Positions 1-11,741 of a stretch of 64,000 bases of DNA are shown here, piece by piece. Position numbers and translations under genes: made by a program. Where the stretch lies: the NCBI RefSeq assembly GCF_002938425.1, contig NZ_POQU01000004.1, forward strand, positions 1-64,000, written 5' to 3'. The DNA comes from Blastococcus atacamensis (GTDB lineage Bacteria; Actinomycetota; Actinomycetes; Mycobacteriales; Geodermatophilaceae). Position 1 is the first letter of the stretch, and each line of letters starts with the position of its first letter. The notes beneath the pieces are model-generated. The model was not told where the DNA came from and ran no database searches. It saw only the letters and a list, made by a program, of their open reading frames with translations.

Positions 1-18
1 CCCCGGAATCGATGCACC

Positions 19-1584
19 GTGAGCGGATGCCGCGACCAGCAGGCCGAACCCGCTGGTCGGCCCCGGCCCCCGAGGCTTGACCCGCGCGCCGGGCTGCCGC
101 CGCGATCCCGAGCCGGCGCCCGGCCCGCCCGTCCCGCGCCGCCCGCCCGTCCCGCGCCGTCGGCCCGGCCGTCGTCCGCTCGCCGCAGCCCCCGGGCCGC
201 GGTCATCGGCCGCGTCGTCGCCGGCCTGCTGTCGGTGGCGGTCCTCGCCGGCTCCGGCTGGGGCTGGTACCTCGGCCAGGTGGCCGACGCGACGGTGAAC
301 CGGACCGACGCCATCCCCAGTGAGGGGAACGAGGGCGACGGCGAGGCGCTGAACCTGCTGCTGGTGGGCAACGACAGCCGCAGCGACCTCACCGAGGAGC
401 AGCTCGCGGAGCTCAACGCCGGCACCGACTCCGGCGTCAACACCGACACGATGATCCTGGTGCACGTGCCCGCCGACGGGTCGGGCGCCTCGTTCGTCTC
501 GTTCCCCCGCGACTCCTACGTGGAGATCCCCGGCCACGGCGAGGACAAGCTCAACGCCGCCTACTCCTACGGCTACCACGGGATGGAGGACTCGGCGCCG
601 GAGAACCAGCGGCAGGCGGCCGGCGCGCAGCTCCTGGTCCAGACGATCAGCCGGCTGTCCGGCCTGCAGATCGACCACTACGCCGAGGTCGACCTGCTCG
701 GCTTCTTCAACCTGACCTCGGTCGTGGGCGGTGTGGAGGTGAACCTCTGCGAGGCGGTCGACGACTCCTTCTACTCCGGCGCGGTCTTCCCCGCCGGCAA
801 GCAGACGATCAGCGGGGCCGACGCACTCAAGTTCGTCCGGCAGCGGCACGGCCTGCCGCGGGTGGACATCGACCGGATCGTGCGCCAGCAGGTCTTCATC
901 GCCGGCGTGCTCCGCAAGATGCTCTCCGACGAGGTCCTGCTCGACCTGGGCAAGCAGCGGGAGCTCGTCCAGGCCGCCGCCGAGTCGCTGACCGTCGACA
1001 GGAACCTCGACCTGCTGCAACTCGCCGAGCAGATGCAGTCGGTCACCGCGGAGGCCATCGAGTTCCGGACCATCCCGATCGCCAACCCCGACGGCCGCGA
1101 CGAGGACGGCCGCTCGATCGTGGAGCTGGAGGACGAGGAGACGCTGCACCGGTTCTTCGCGGGCCTGTCGGCCGAGCCCGAGGAGTCGGCGCCGGAGGCC
1201 GAGGCGCCGGAGCCCGCCGACCCGTCCGAGGTCTTCGTCGCGGTGTTCAACGGATCGGGCATCAGCGGGCTCGCCGCGTCGGCGCGGGACGAGTTGGAGG
1301 CGGGTGGCTTTCCCGTCGTCTCGGCCGGCAACGCCGCCTCCTCCGACCTCGAGCAGACCGAGATCCGGCACGCCGCCGGCGACGAGGCCCTGGCCGCCGG
1401 GCTCGCCGCCGTCGTCCCCGGCGCGGTCCTCACCGTCACCGACGACGCGACGCCGGGCACCGTGCAGCTCGTCCTGGGCTCCGACTTCAACGGCATCGGG
1501 CAGGCTCCGGACGCGGAGGCACCAGCGGACCCGGCGGCCGGGGACGAGGCCCGGACCGCCGCGGACACCGGCTGCATCTACTGA
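19..1584 (+). CDS. LCP family (LytR-CpsA-Psr) cell-envelope protein with LytR_C domain
   Basis: LCP proteins transfer lipid-linked glycopolymers (teichoic acids, arabinogalactan) onto peptidoglycan at the outer face of the membrane. The first ~60 residues are Pro/Ala/Arg-rich and probably cytoplasmic. One transmembrane segment follows (about residues 62-85), then the extracellular LCP domain (about 110-300) with LLLVGNDSR, VSFPRDSYV, DKLNAAYSYG and the Arg-rich FVRQRHGLPRVDIDR motif that binds the pyrophosphate lipid. A LytR_C domain (VAVFNGSG) fills about residues 405-490. The frame is open back to base 1, so the GTG at 19 is only the first start visible and the true N-terminus may lie upstream. 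The gene converges on the amidohydrolase gene with a 41-bp gap. Confidence 0.9.
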   Translation: MSGCRDQQAEPAGRPRPPRLDPRAGLPPRSRAGARPARPAPPARPAPSARPSSARRSPRAAVIGRVVAGLLSVAVLAGSGWGWYLGQVADATVNRTDAIPSEGNEGDGEALNLLLVGNDSRSDLTEEQLAELNAGTDSGVNTDTMILVHVPADGSGASFVSFPRDSYVEIPGHGEDKLNAAYSYGYHGMEDSAPENQRQAAGAQLLVQTISRLSGLQIDHYAEVDLLGFFNLTSVVGGVEVNLCEAVDDSFYSGAVFPAGKQTISGADALKFVRQRHGLPRVDIDRIVRQQVFIAGVLRKMLSDEVLLDLGKQRELVQAAAESLTVDRNLDLLQLAEQMQSVTAEAIEFRTIPIANPDGRDEDGRSIVELEDEETLHRFFAGLSAEPEESAPEAEAPEPADPSEVFVAVFNGSGISGLAASARDELEAGGFPVVSAGNAASSDLEQTEIRHAAGDEALAAGLAAVVPGAVLTVTDDATPGTVQLVLGSDFNGIGQAPDAEAPADPAAGDEARTAADTGCIY

Positions 1585-1625
1585 GAGCCAGCTGCCGGAA
1601 CGTACAGCGGCTGTAGGGAACGGCC

Positions 1626-2707
1626 TCAGCCGACGACGCGCCCGCGGAGGATCGTTCGTTGCGGTCGCTGTAGCGAATCGAGGTCGGCGCGCGGATCGGT
1701 CTCGTACACCACGACGTCGGCCTGCGCGCCCTCCTCGATGCCGCGCAGCCCCAGCCACTCCCGCGCCTTCCAGGAGCCTGCCGCCAGGGCCGCCTCGGCC
1801 GGGATGCCCGCCTCGCACAGCGCCCGGATCTCGTCGGCGATCACGCCGTGGTCGATCCCGCCGCCGGCGTCGGTGCCGGCGAACACCGGCACACCCGCCT
1901 CGTAGGCGGCCCGCACCACGGCACCGGAGTGCGCGTAGAGCCGCCGCATCGTGCTGGCGTAGGTGGGGAACTTCTTCTCCCCCGCCTCGGCGAAGCCGGG
2001 GAAGTTCTCCACGTTCACCAGGGTCGGGACGACGGCGGTGCCCCGGCGGGCCATCTCGCCGATGAGCTCCTCGGTGAGCCCGGTGCCGTGCTCGATGCAG
2101 TCGATGCCCGCCTCGATCAGGGCGGGCAGGGCGTCGGTGCCGAAGGTGTGCGCCGTGGCCCGCGCGCCCTCCTCGTGCGCGGCCGCGATCGCCGCCGCCA
2201 CGACGTCGGGCGGCCACTCGGGAGCGAGATCACCGACGGAGCGGTCGATCCAGTCACCGACCAGCTTGACCCATCCGTCGCCGCGCCGGGCCTGGATGCG
2301 GGTCTGCTCGACGAGGTCCTCGGGCTCGATCTCGACGCCCAGGCCCGGGATGTACCGGCGGGTGCGCGCGATGTGCCGTCCGGCCCGGATGATCGTCGGC
2401 AGGTCCGGCTCGTCGTCCAGCGCCCGGGTGTCGACCGGGGATCCGCAGTCGCGCAGCGCCAGCACTCCGGCGTCCCGCTCGGTGAGCGCCTGCGCGCGGG
2501 CCTCGGCGAGGTCCTCGGCGTGGCCGCCGCCGCGCAGGATCCCGACGTGGCAGTGCGCGTCCACGAGGCCGGGGATCAGCCAGCCGCCGCGGCTGACGGT
2601 CTCCGCGCCCGGAACCGGCTCGAAGGTGAACCGGCCCTCGCGCACCCAGACATCGCGGTGCTCCCCCTGGGGGAGCACCACACCGGCGAGGTGGAGCGCG
2701 GGTCCGC

Positions 2708-2711
<4 letters not shown>
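1626..2711 (-). CDS. Amidohydrolase family protein (imidazolonepropionase-like)
   Basis: A metal-dependent hydrolase of the amidohydrolase superfamily; the substrate cannot be read from sequence. The N-terminal metal motif is VDAHCHVG (about residue 50). Further metal and active-site candidates are TAHTFGTDALP, CIEHGTGL and the terminal Asp in FAGTDAGGG, in the order expected for a TIM-barrel member of about 360 residues. The GTG start overlaps the ffh stop in a GTGA, so it is probably translated after ffh on one transcript. An amidohydrolase gene sits next to ffh in M. tuberculosis too (Rv2915c, from memory), so the pairing is old. It could be described as a prolidase-like or pyrazinone hydrolase. 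Confidence 0.82.
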
Positions 2712-4288
<1,577 letters not shown>

Positions 4289-4366
4289 AGCACGTCCTCA
4301 GCAGTCACGGGCGCGGGCTCGCCGCGCCACCTGACTCCCAGCCTAACGAGGGAGCGCCCGGACCGT

Positions 4367-4558
4367 TCAGGCCGCGCGGGCGGAGGCGACGACGACCGGC
4401 AGCACGGCCGCGTCGCCGGTCACGATCGCGGTGCCGCAGTCGGCGCAGGCCCACTCCGGGCACTCGGCGCCGTCCTCGGTGTGACCGTCGACGCACGGCG
4501 GCTGCACGAAGTCGGTGTCCTCCCCGCAGGCGGGGCAGGGCCACTGGCGGCTGTCCAC
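4367..4558 (-). CDS. Small double CxxC zinc-ribbon-like protein (63 aa)
   Basis: A short protein with cysteines arranged as CPACGED (residues 8-11), two single cysteines (22 and 33) and CADCG (38-41), the pattern of a zinc ribbon; the C-terminal 15 residues are hydrophobic/Ala-rich. It is too short and lacks the motifs to name a function. The GTG start at 4558 is chosen because AGAGGAG lies a suitable distance upstream; the same frame continues upstream only as an antisense shadow of glnD. It lies between ffh and glnD on the same strand. The cysteine spacing and Shine-Dalgarno make it more likely real than chance. Confidence 0.6.
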   Translation of the reverse strand: MDSRQWPCPACGEDTDFVQPPCVDGHTEDGAECPEWACADCGTAIVTGDAAVLPVVVASARAA

Positions 4559-4653
4559 GAGGCGCTCCTCTCGACGACGAATCTCAAAGCAGGGGACCGT
4601 TCCGTCCCGATCGGTTCCGACCGTCGCACGCACCTCTGACAGAACGCCGTAGG

Positions 4654-7011
4654 TCAGGACGGCGTGTCGGCCCCCACCGCCACCGCGCCGCCGCCCCGGG
4701 TCGCCGCGGCAAGCGCGGAGTCCACCCGCTCGCGCTGCCTGGCGTCCACGGGCGAGCCCGAGGGATCGGCCACGTAGAAGCAGTCGACCGCGTCGCCGCC
4801 GAGGGTCTCGATCCGGGCACCGGTCACGTCCAGCCCCTCGTCCGCAATCGCGGCCGTCAGCCGGTAGAGCAGCCCGGCCCGGTCGCCGGCCCGCACCTCG
4901 ACGATGCCGGTGGCCAGCCCGCTCACCTCGGCGTTGTGCCAGGAGATCCGCGGCGGCGCGGCCCGGCCGTCCTGCCGGTAGTCGGCCTCGCGCTGCCGCA
5001 GCCGCTCGGCCAGCGGCAGGGTCCCGTCCAGCGCGGCGCGGACGCCGTCGGCCAGGATCTCGGGCACCGGCGCCCGGCCGAAGCGCGGGCGCACGGCGAA
5101 CACCCCGGTGGCGTAGCCGTCGGCCACCGTCATGTTGGCGGCGCGGACGTCGAGCTGGTTGAGGGCCAGCACGCCGGCACACGTGCTCAGCAGCCCGGAC
5201 CGGTCGGGTGCGCCGATGGTCACCTGCTGGCCGTCGGCCACGTCCTCGATGCCCACGGTCACCGGGCCCGAGGCCACCTGGGCGGTCACCTGCGGCGCGG
5301 TCGGGTGCAGCACGGGCTCGGGCTCCTCGACGGCGATCCCCCCGATCTCCCCCTGCACCCGCGCCACCAGCGCCGCCACCAGGTGCGCCTTCCACGGCGA
5401 CCATGCCGACGTGCTCGTGGCCGCGCCGTCGGCCTGGGCCACGGCGTGCAGCAGCTGCAGCACCGAGGCGTCGCGGCCGATCGTGTCGGCGACCCGCTCG
5501 ATGGTCGCCGGATCGTCGATGTCGCGCCGGGTCGCCGTCGCGGGCAGCAGCAGGTGGTGGCGCACGATCGTCGCCAGCGTGGCGACGTCGGCCGGCGGAA
5601 AGCCCATGCGCGTCGCGATCCCGGCGGCGACCGGCTCCCCCACCACGCTGTGGTCGCCGGGGTAGCCCTTCCCGATGTCGTGCAGCAGCGCCCCCACGAG
5701 CAGCAGGTCGGGCCGGTCGACGTCGCGGGTCAGCTCGCTGGCCGCCGCGGCCGCCTCCACCAGGTGGCGGTCGACGGTGAACCGGTGCCACGGGTGCCGC
5801 TGCGGCAGCGAGCGCACCCGGTCCCACTCGGGCAGCAACCGGGAGAGCAGGCCCTCCTGGTCCAGCTGCTCGAGCACCCGGACCGCGGACCGGCCGCTGG
5901 CCAGCACCCGCAGGAACGACCAGCGGGCCTCCGGCGGCCACGGCTCGGGCAGCGGCGGGCTGTGCACCGCCAGCACCTTGAGCGTGTACGGCGAGAGCAG
6001 CAGGTCGGACCGTGCGGCCGCCGCGGCGGCGCGCAGCACCAGGCCCGGATCGGCGGCCGGTCGCGCGTCGCGGGCGAGCACCACCTCGTCGCCCTGCCGG
6101 ACGACGCCGTCGGCCAGCGGTTCGCGGCGTACGCGGAGGTAGCGGCCTCGGGGACGCCGCACGAGTGCGGCCTCCACCCGGCGCCAGGTCTCGTCGGCGA
6201 CGAAGGCCAGCCGCCGGCCGGCCAGGCTCACCTCGCGCAGGAGGTCGTCCTCGTCGGCCAGTCCCAGGGCCTCGGCGACGGGCCGCTGCTCCTGCCGGAC
6301 CAGGACGTTCCCGGGCCGCCCGCTGCGGGCGCGCAGCTCGTCGCGCACGTCGAGGAGGAAGTCGTAGGCCTGCTCGGCCTCGACGCTGGGCTCGTCGACC
6401 ACCTGGGCCGCGGCCGCGGCGCGCAGGACCTGCCCCTCCCGCAGCCCGCCGTATGCCTCCTTGAGGTCGGGCTCCAGCAGGAAGGCCAGCTCACCGAGCC
6501 GGGCGGCGCGTTCCCGCCGCAGGTCGCGGAGCTGCGGCAGGAGCCGGGAGGCGTGCTGTCGCCAGCTGGCCAGGGTGGCGCTGCGCAGCCGGCCGGCGAG
6601 CTCGGCGTCGCCGGCCACGAGCCGCGCGTCGAGCAGACCCAGCCCGGCCTTGGCATCGGTCGAGGCGACCGACACCGCCTCGGCGACCGAGCGGACGGAG
6701 TGGTCGAGTCGGAGCCCGGCGTCCCACACCGGGTACCAGAGCGCGTCGGCGATCGCCGCGATCTCCGGCCGGCCGTCGTGGACCAGCACCAGGTCGAGAT
6801 CACCGTGCGGCGGCAGCTCCCGGCGCCCGAGACTGCCGACCGCCACCAGGGCCAGGCCGTCGGTCCCGGTCCGGGGCGGCAGTCCTCCGCGGCGGGCCTT
6901 CGGAGGGGGCGTCCCACCGACGGCATCGGCGAGCAGCCCGGCCAGCCAGGCGTCCAGCGCCGCGACCCGCTCGGCCCTGCTCATCCGCGGCAGCGCCTCG
7001 GTGTCCAGCAC
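4654..7011 (-). CDS. glnD: [Protein-PII] uridylyltransferase/uridylyl-removing enzyme GlnD
   Basis: A bifunctional nitrogen sensor that nucleotidylates PII when glutamine is low and reverses it when glutamine is high; in many actinobacteria the homologue adenylylates PII. Seen in order: the nucleotidyltransferase domain with GSLGRRELPPHGDLDLV (about residue 58), the GlnE-like linker, the HD domain with LLVGALLHDIGKGYPGDHS (about 435), and two C-terminal ACT domains (about 590-665 and 695-770). At 785 residues it is normal length. The start at 7011 is the longest; an internal ATG (MSRAERV, residue 10) is also possible. It lies downstream of glnB, but a strong hairpin at 7051-7092 separates them. 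Confidence 0.95.
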   Translation of the reverse strand: MLDTEALPRMSRAERVAALDAWLAGLLADAVGGTPPPKARRGGLPPRTGTDGLALVAVGSLGRRELPPHGDLDLVLVHDGRPEIAAIADALWYPVWDAGLRLDHSVRSVAEAVSVASTDAKAGLGLLDARLVAGDAELAGRLRSATLASWRQHASRLLPQLRDLRRERAARLGELAFLLEPDLKEAYGGLREGQVLRAAAAAQVVDEPSVEAEQAYDFLLDVRDELRARSGRPGNVLVRQEQRPVAEALGLADEDDLLREVSLAGRRLAFVADETWRRVEAALVRRPRGRYLRVRREPLADGVVRQGDEVVLARDARPAADPGLVLRAAAAAARSDLLLSPYTLKVLAVHSPPLPEPWPPEARWSFLRVLASGRSAVRVLEQLDQEGLLSRLLPEWDRVRSLPQRHPWHRFTVDRHLVEAAAAASELTRDVDRPDLLLVGALLHDIGKGYPGDHSVVGEPVAAGIATRMGFPPADVATLATIVRHHLLLPATATRRDIDDPATIERVADTIGRDASVLQLLHAVAQADGAATSTSAWSPWKAHLVAALVARVQGEIGGIAVEEPEPVLHPTAPQVTAQVASGPVTVGIEDVADGQQVTIGAPDRSGLLSTCAGVLALNQLDVRAANMTVADGYATGVFAVRPRFGRAPVPEILADGVRAALDGTLPLAERLRQREADYRQDGRAAPPRISWHNAEVSGLATGIVEVRAGDRAGLLYRLTAAIADEGLDVTGARIETLGGDAVDCFYVADPSGSPVDARQRERVDSALAAATRGGGAVAVGADTPS

Positions 7012-7050
7012 GACGTCCTCCTCGCCTACAGCACCGTCATGGGGGAAGGA

Positions 7051-7092
7051 CGTCGGCCGGGGCGGTGGACGTTCCCACCACCCCGGCCGACG
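7051..7092 (-). terminator. Hairpin between glnB and glnD
   Basis: An 18-bp stem (7051-7068 with 7075-7092) with one mismatch and a 6-nt loop, no U-tract. It lies 14 nt past the glnB stop and upstream of glnD, so it may terminate or attenuate amtB-glnB transcription before glnD, or stabilise the shorter message. Confidence 0.6.
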
Positions 7093-7105
7093 CGGAGTGC
7101 TCGGT

Positions 7106-8787
<1,682 letters not shown>

Positions 8788-8970
8788 GGCAACCTCCTCC
8801 AGTGTTCCGGGGCCGTAGCCGACCCGTCGTCGAGTGGTGTTCACCGTGCCGGTGCAGTGTTTCCGGCGACGGCGACCCGACGTTTCGGTGCGGTGAACTC
8901 CGCGGCGCGTGTCCGGCTGGTTCGTTGCGGGGGTGTTGCGCGGGCCTCTCCCGGCTCCCGGAGGCGCCAG

Positions 8971-8987
8971 TTGCAAACGATGTGCAA
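8971..8987 (+). promoter_or_regulatory. Nur-like nickel-response operator (TTGCAA-N5-GTGCAA)
   Basis: The 17-bp dyad ttgcaaacgatgtgcaa ends 13 bp before the GTG of the ECF transporter permease. It matches the published Streptomyces Nur box tTGCaa-N5-ttGCAA at all but one position (right half GTGCAA). Nur is a Fur-family nickel repressor. The match and placement are seen; the regulator itself is not in the window. The position so close to the start codon would block initiation of transcription when nickel is bound. Confidence 0.65.
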
Positions 8988-9000
8988 TAAGGTCGACGTC

Positions 9001-9702
9001 GTGCACGTCCCCGATGGCTTCCTCGACCCCGCCACCTCCGTCTCCACCGGAGTTCTGGCCGCGGGCACGGTCGCGCTCGCTCTGAACCGGGCCCGCGCCG
9101 AGCTCGACGACCGGACCGCTCCGCTGGCCGGGCTCACCGCCGCGTTCGTCTTCGCGGGCCAGATGATCAACTTCCCGGTCGCCGCGGGCACCAGCGGCCA
9201 CCTGATCGGCGCGGTGCTCACCGCCGTCCTGGTCGGGCCGTGGACCGCCTTGCTCTGCATGACGGCGGTGCTGCTCGTGCAGGCCGTGCTCTTCGCCGAC
9301 GGTGGTCTCACCGCGCTGGGCACCAACGTCACGCTGATGGGCCTGCTCGCCGTGCTCGTCGGCTACGGCGTGTTCCGCGGGCTGGCCGCCGTGCTCCCTC
9401 GCACCCGCACCGGCGTGCTGACCGCCGCGGGCGGAGCGGCCTTCCTCTCCGTGCCCGCCGCGGCGCTGACCTTCGTGGGCCTCTTCGCCCTCGGCGGCGC
9501 GGTCGACCTCCCGCTCGGCGCCGTCGCCTCGGCGATGACCGGCGTGCACCTGCTCATCGGCCTGGGCGAGGCCGCGATCACCGTCGCCGTGGTCGGTGCC
9601 GTGCTCGCCGTCCGGCCCGACCTCGTGCACGGGGCGCAGGGGCTGCGCACCGCCGCCGCGCTCCAGGACCGCCGGCCCACCGCGGCGGGAGCGGCCCGAT
9701 GA
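9001..9702 (+). CDS. ECF-type nickel/cobalt transporter S component CbiM/NikM
   Basis: The substrate-specific membrane component of an energy-coupling-factor transporter for Ni2+ or Co2+. The start is fixed at the GTG at 9001, because the protein then begins MHVPDGFLDP; in this family the N-terminal Met-His is part of the metal site. An ATG 21 bp upstream would add seven residues before the essential His and lies inside the Nur-like box. AAGG sits 8 nt before the GTG. The 233-residue protein has about seven hydrophobic helices. It is the first gene of a four-gene operon with overlapping stops and starts. Nickel is favoured over cobalt by the upstream dyad. Confidence 0.88.
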   Translation: MHVPDGFLDPATSVSTGVLAAGTVALALNRARAELDDRTAPLAGLTAAFVFAGQMINFPVAAGTSGHLIGAVLTAVLVGPWTALLCMTAVLLVQAVLFADGGLTALGTNVTLMGLLAVLVGYGVFRGLAAVLPRTRTGVLTAAGGAAFLSVPAAALTFVGLFALGGAVDLPLGAVASAMTGVHLLIGLGEAAITVAVVGAVLAVRPDLVHGAQGLRTAAALQDRRPTAAGAAR

Positions 9703-10010
9703 CCAGCCGCGGCCGCACGCTGTGGATCGTCGGCGTCGTCGTCGCCCTGGCCGTCGCCGGGATCGTCAGCTGGTACGCCAGCGGATCCCCCGACGGCCTC
9801 GAGTGGGCCGCCGAGCAGGCCGGCTTCGCACACACCGCCGAGGGCAGCGCGACGGCGGGCTCACCGTTCGCCGACTACCTGTGGAACGGCGAGGAGAACC
9901 GATTGTCCGCGGGCGCCTCCGGCGTCGTGGGCGTGCTGGTCACCCTGGGCCTGGCCGGGGGCGTGACCTGGCTGGTCCGCCGCCGCGGCACTCCCGCCGG
10001 CAAGAACTGA
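9699..10010 (+). CDS. PDGLE-domain subunit of nickel/cobalt ECF transporter (CbiN/NikN-like)
   Basis: A small accessory membrane subunit, 103 residues, with an N-terminal transmembrane helix (about 7-25), an extracellular loop beginning GSPDGLEWAAEQAGF (the PDGLE signature), and a second helix (about 72-92) followed by a basic tail. In this family the loop contacts the metal-binding S component and is needed for uptake. The ATG overlaps the NikM stop (ATGA). It occupies the position of cbiN in cobalt systems but carries the PDGLE motif more typical of NikN variants. Confidence 0.85.
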   Translation: MTSRGRTLWIVGVVVALAVAGIVSWYASGSPDGLEWAAEQAGFAHTAEGSATAGSPFADYLWNGEENRLSAGASGVVGVLVTLGLAGGVTWLVRRRGTPAGKN

Positions 10011-10011
10011 C

Positions 10012-10794
10012 GTGGGAGCGGGCCACGGGGGTGCGCTGACCGCCCGCTTCCTGCCGGGCGACAGCGTCGTCCACCGCCTCGAGCCGCATGCCAAGCTCGT
10101 GGCGGTCCTGGCGTTCGCCGTGGTCGTCGTCGCCACTCCCGTCCACGCCCCCTGGGCGCCCGCCGCCTACGCCGGGTACCTCGTCGCCGTCCTGGGCGCC
10201 GCCGCGGTTGCCGGGGTCGGCCCGGGGCGCCTGCTGCGCGGGCTGGTCGTCGAGGTGCCCTTCGTGGCGTTCGCCGTGCTGCTGCCCTTCGTGGCCCGCG
10301 GACCCCGCGTCGAGGTGCTCGGCCTCGCCCTGTCCCAGAGCGGCCTCGCCGCCGGCGGCGGGCTGCTGGCCAAGGCGACGCTGTCGATCCTCGCCGCGAC
10401 GGTGCTCGCCGCGACGACCGAGCCCCGTGCCCTCCTGCGCGGTCTCCAGCGGCTGCGGCTGCCCTCGCTGCTGGTCCAGATCCTGATGTTCATGATCCGC
10501 TACGCCGACGTCGTCGGCTCCGAGCTGCACCGGATGCGGGTGGCCCGCGAGTCGCGGGGCTTCACCGGCGGCGGGCTCCGCGGCCTGCGCGTCCTGGCCG
10601 CTACCGCCGGAGCGCTGTTCGTCCGCTCCTACGAGCGCGGGGAGCGGGTGCACCTGGCGATGCTCAGCCGCGGGTACACCGGCAGCCTGCCCACCGGCCC
10701 GGCACCCACCGTCGACGCCCACTCGTGGGCCGTCGCCCTGGCCCTGCCCCTGGCCGCCGCCGGCGTGCTGGCGGCGGGGATGCTGGCGGGGTGA
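10012..10794 (+). CDS. ECF transporter T component CbiQ/NikQ
   Basis: The membrane coupling protein that links the two ATPase subunits to the S component. The 260-residue protein has an amphipathic start (TARFLPGDSVVHRLEPHAK), several hydrophobic helices, and the two coupling-helix Arg motifs in RVARESRGF (about residue 178) and MLSRGYTGS (about 220), which match the A-R-G signatures of the family. GTG start one base after the preceding stop; its own stop overlaps the ATPase start. Co-translation with the other three subunits is likely. Confidence 0.9.
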   Translation: MGAGHGGALTARFLPGDSVVHRLEPHAKLVAVLAFAVVVVATPVHAPWAPAAYAGYLVAVLGAAAVAGVGPGRLLRGLVVEVPFVAFAVLLPFVARGPRVEVLGLALSQSGLAAGGGLLAKATLSILAATVLAATTEPRALLRGLQRLRLPSLLVQILMFMIRYADVVGSELHRMRVARESRGFTGGGLRGLRVLAATAGALFVRSYERGERVHLAMLSRGYTGSLPTGPAPTVDAHSWAVALALPLAAAGVLAAGMLAG

Positions 10795-11540
10795 CCACTC
10801 CGCCGCCGTCCCTGCTGGTGGAGGACCTCGCCTTCGCCTATCCCGACGGGCACCAGGCCCTGTTCGGCGTGGACCTGCGCATCGAGCGGGGTGAGCGGGT
10901 CGCGCTGCTCGGGCCCAACGGCGCGGGCAAGACGACGCTGGTGCTGCACCTCAACGGCATCCTGCGCGGCGGCCGCGGCCGGGTGACCGTCGCCGGGCTG
11001 GAGGCGGACAAGCGGTCGCTGCCCGAGATCCGCCGGCGGGTCGGCGTCGTGTTCCAGGACCCCGACGACCAGCTGTTCATGCCGACCGTCGGCGAGGACG
11101 TCGCGTTCGGGCCGCGCAACCTCGGGCTCCCCGAGAACGAGGTCGCCGTCCGGGTCGCCGAGGCGCTGGACCGGGTGGGCATGTCCGACGCCGCCGATCG
11201 CCCGCCGCACCACCTGTCCTTCGGTCAGCGCCGGCGGGTCGCGGTGGCCACGGTGCTGGCGATGCGGCCGGAGATCATCGTGCTCGACGAGCCGTCGTCC
11301 AACCTCGACCCGGCCGGCCGCAGGGAGCTGGCGGAGGTCCTCGAGGAGCTGCCGGTGACCCTGCTGATGGTCACCCACGACCTGCCCTACGCCGCCCAGC
11401 TGTGCCCGCGCTCGGTGATCCTCGACGGCGGCGTGGTCGTCGCGGACGGCCCGACGCACGAGGTGCTGGCCGACGCCCCGCTCCTGGCCGCCCACCGGCT
11501 GGAGCTGCCCTACGGCTTCACCCCGCGCCCGGCCGGCTGA
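10791..11540 (+). CDS. ECF transporter ATP-binding protein CbiO/NikO
   Basis: The ABC ATPase that drives the transporter. The 249-residue protein shows Walker A GPNGAGKTT (about residue 41), the Q-loop in VFQDPDDQLFMPT, the signature LSFGQRRRVAVA (F replacing the usual G, common in ECF ATPases), Walker B EIIVLDEPSSNLDP and the switch His in MVTHDLPYA. GTG at 10791 overlaps the CbiQ stop. Only one ATPase gene is present, so it probably acts as a homodimer. A strong hairpin ends the operon immediately downstream. Confidence 0.93.
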   Translation: MTTPPPSLLVEDLAFAYPDGHQALFGVDLRIERGERVALLGPNGAGKTTLVLHLNGILRGGRGRVTVAGLEADKRSLPEIRRRVGVVFQDPDDQLFMPTVGEDVAFGPRNLGLPENEVAVRVAEALDRVGMSDAADRPPHHLSFGQRRRVAVATVLAMRPEIIVLDEPSSNLDPAGRRELAEVLEELPVTLLMVTHDLPYAAQLCPRSVILDGGVVVADGPTHEVLADAPLLAAHRLELPYGFTPRPAG

Positions 11541-11544
11541 GCGC

Positions 11545-11577
11545 GGGGCGGCAGCGCCCCCGTAGCGCTGCCGCCCC
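11545..11577 (+). terminator. Terminator hairpin after the nickel/cobalt transporter operon
   Basis: A perfect 13-bp stem (11545-11557 with 11565-11577) with a 7-nt loop, beginning 5 bp after the ATPase stop codon. It lacks a U-run, as is usual in GC-rich actinobacteria. Confidence 0.7.
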
Positions 11578-11676
11578 CCGGACGCCCCGGCAATGCCCCG
11601 TCCGCGCACCGGACCGCCCCGCCGTGGTCAGGGACGGAGCGGCTCCTCAGGATGAGCGCGATGCCGCCGCTGAGGG

Positions 11677-11705
11677 GCGACGCAGTTCCGGGTTTGCGGT
11701 AACTT
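11677..11705 (+). promoter_or_regulatory. Candidate promoter of the HTH-membrane protein gene
   Basis: TAACTT (11700-11705) fits the TAnnnT -10 pattern, with GCGACG 17 bp upstream as a weak -35. It lies about 37 bp before the ATG at 11742. Pattern match only. Confidence 0.3.
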
Positions 11706-11741
11706 GCGCCGGTCGCGGGGGGTTCCGGAACACGGGGACGA

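Noticed and set aside
4367-5941. Long leftward frame of 524 codons overlapping glnD
   Set aside because: Composition is Arg/Gly/Ala-rich with no domains; it is an antisense-frame shadow of glnD. Only its last 63 codons, with cysteine motifs and a Shine-Dalgarno, are kept as a gene.
8859-8897. GlnR a/b-type boxes upstream of amtB
   Set aside because: Two GTTTC motifs occur but 23 bp apart rather than the 22-bp period, and only one has a passable partner (GTGAA). Too weak to call a site.
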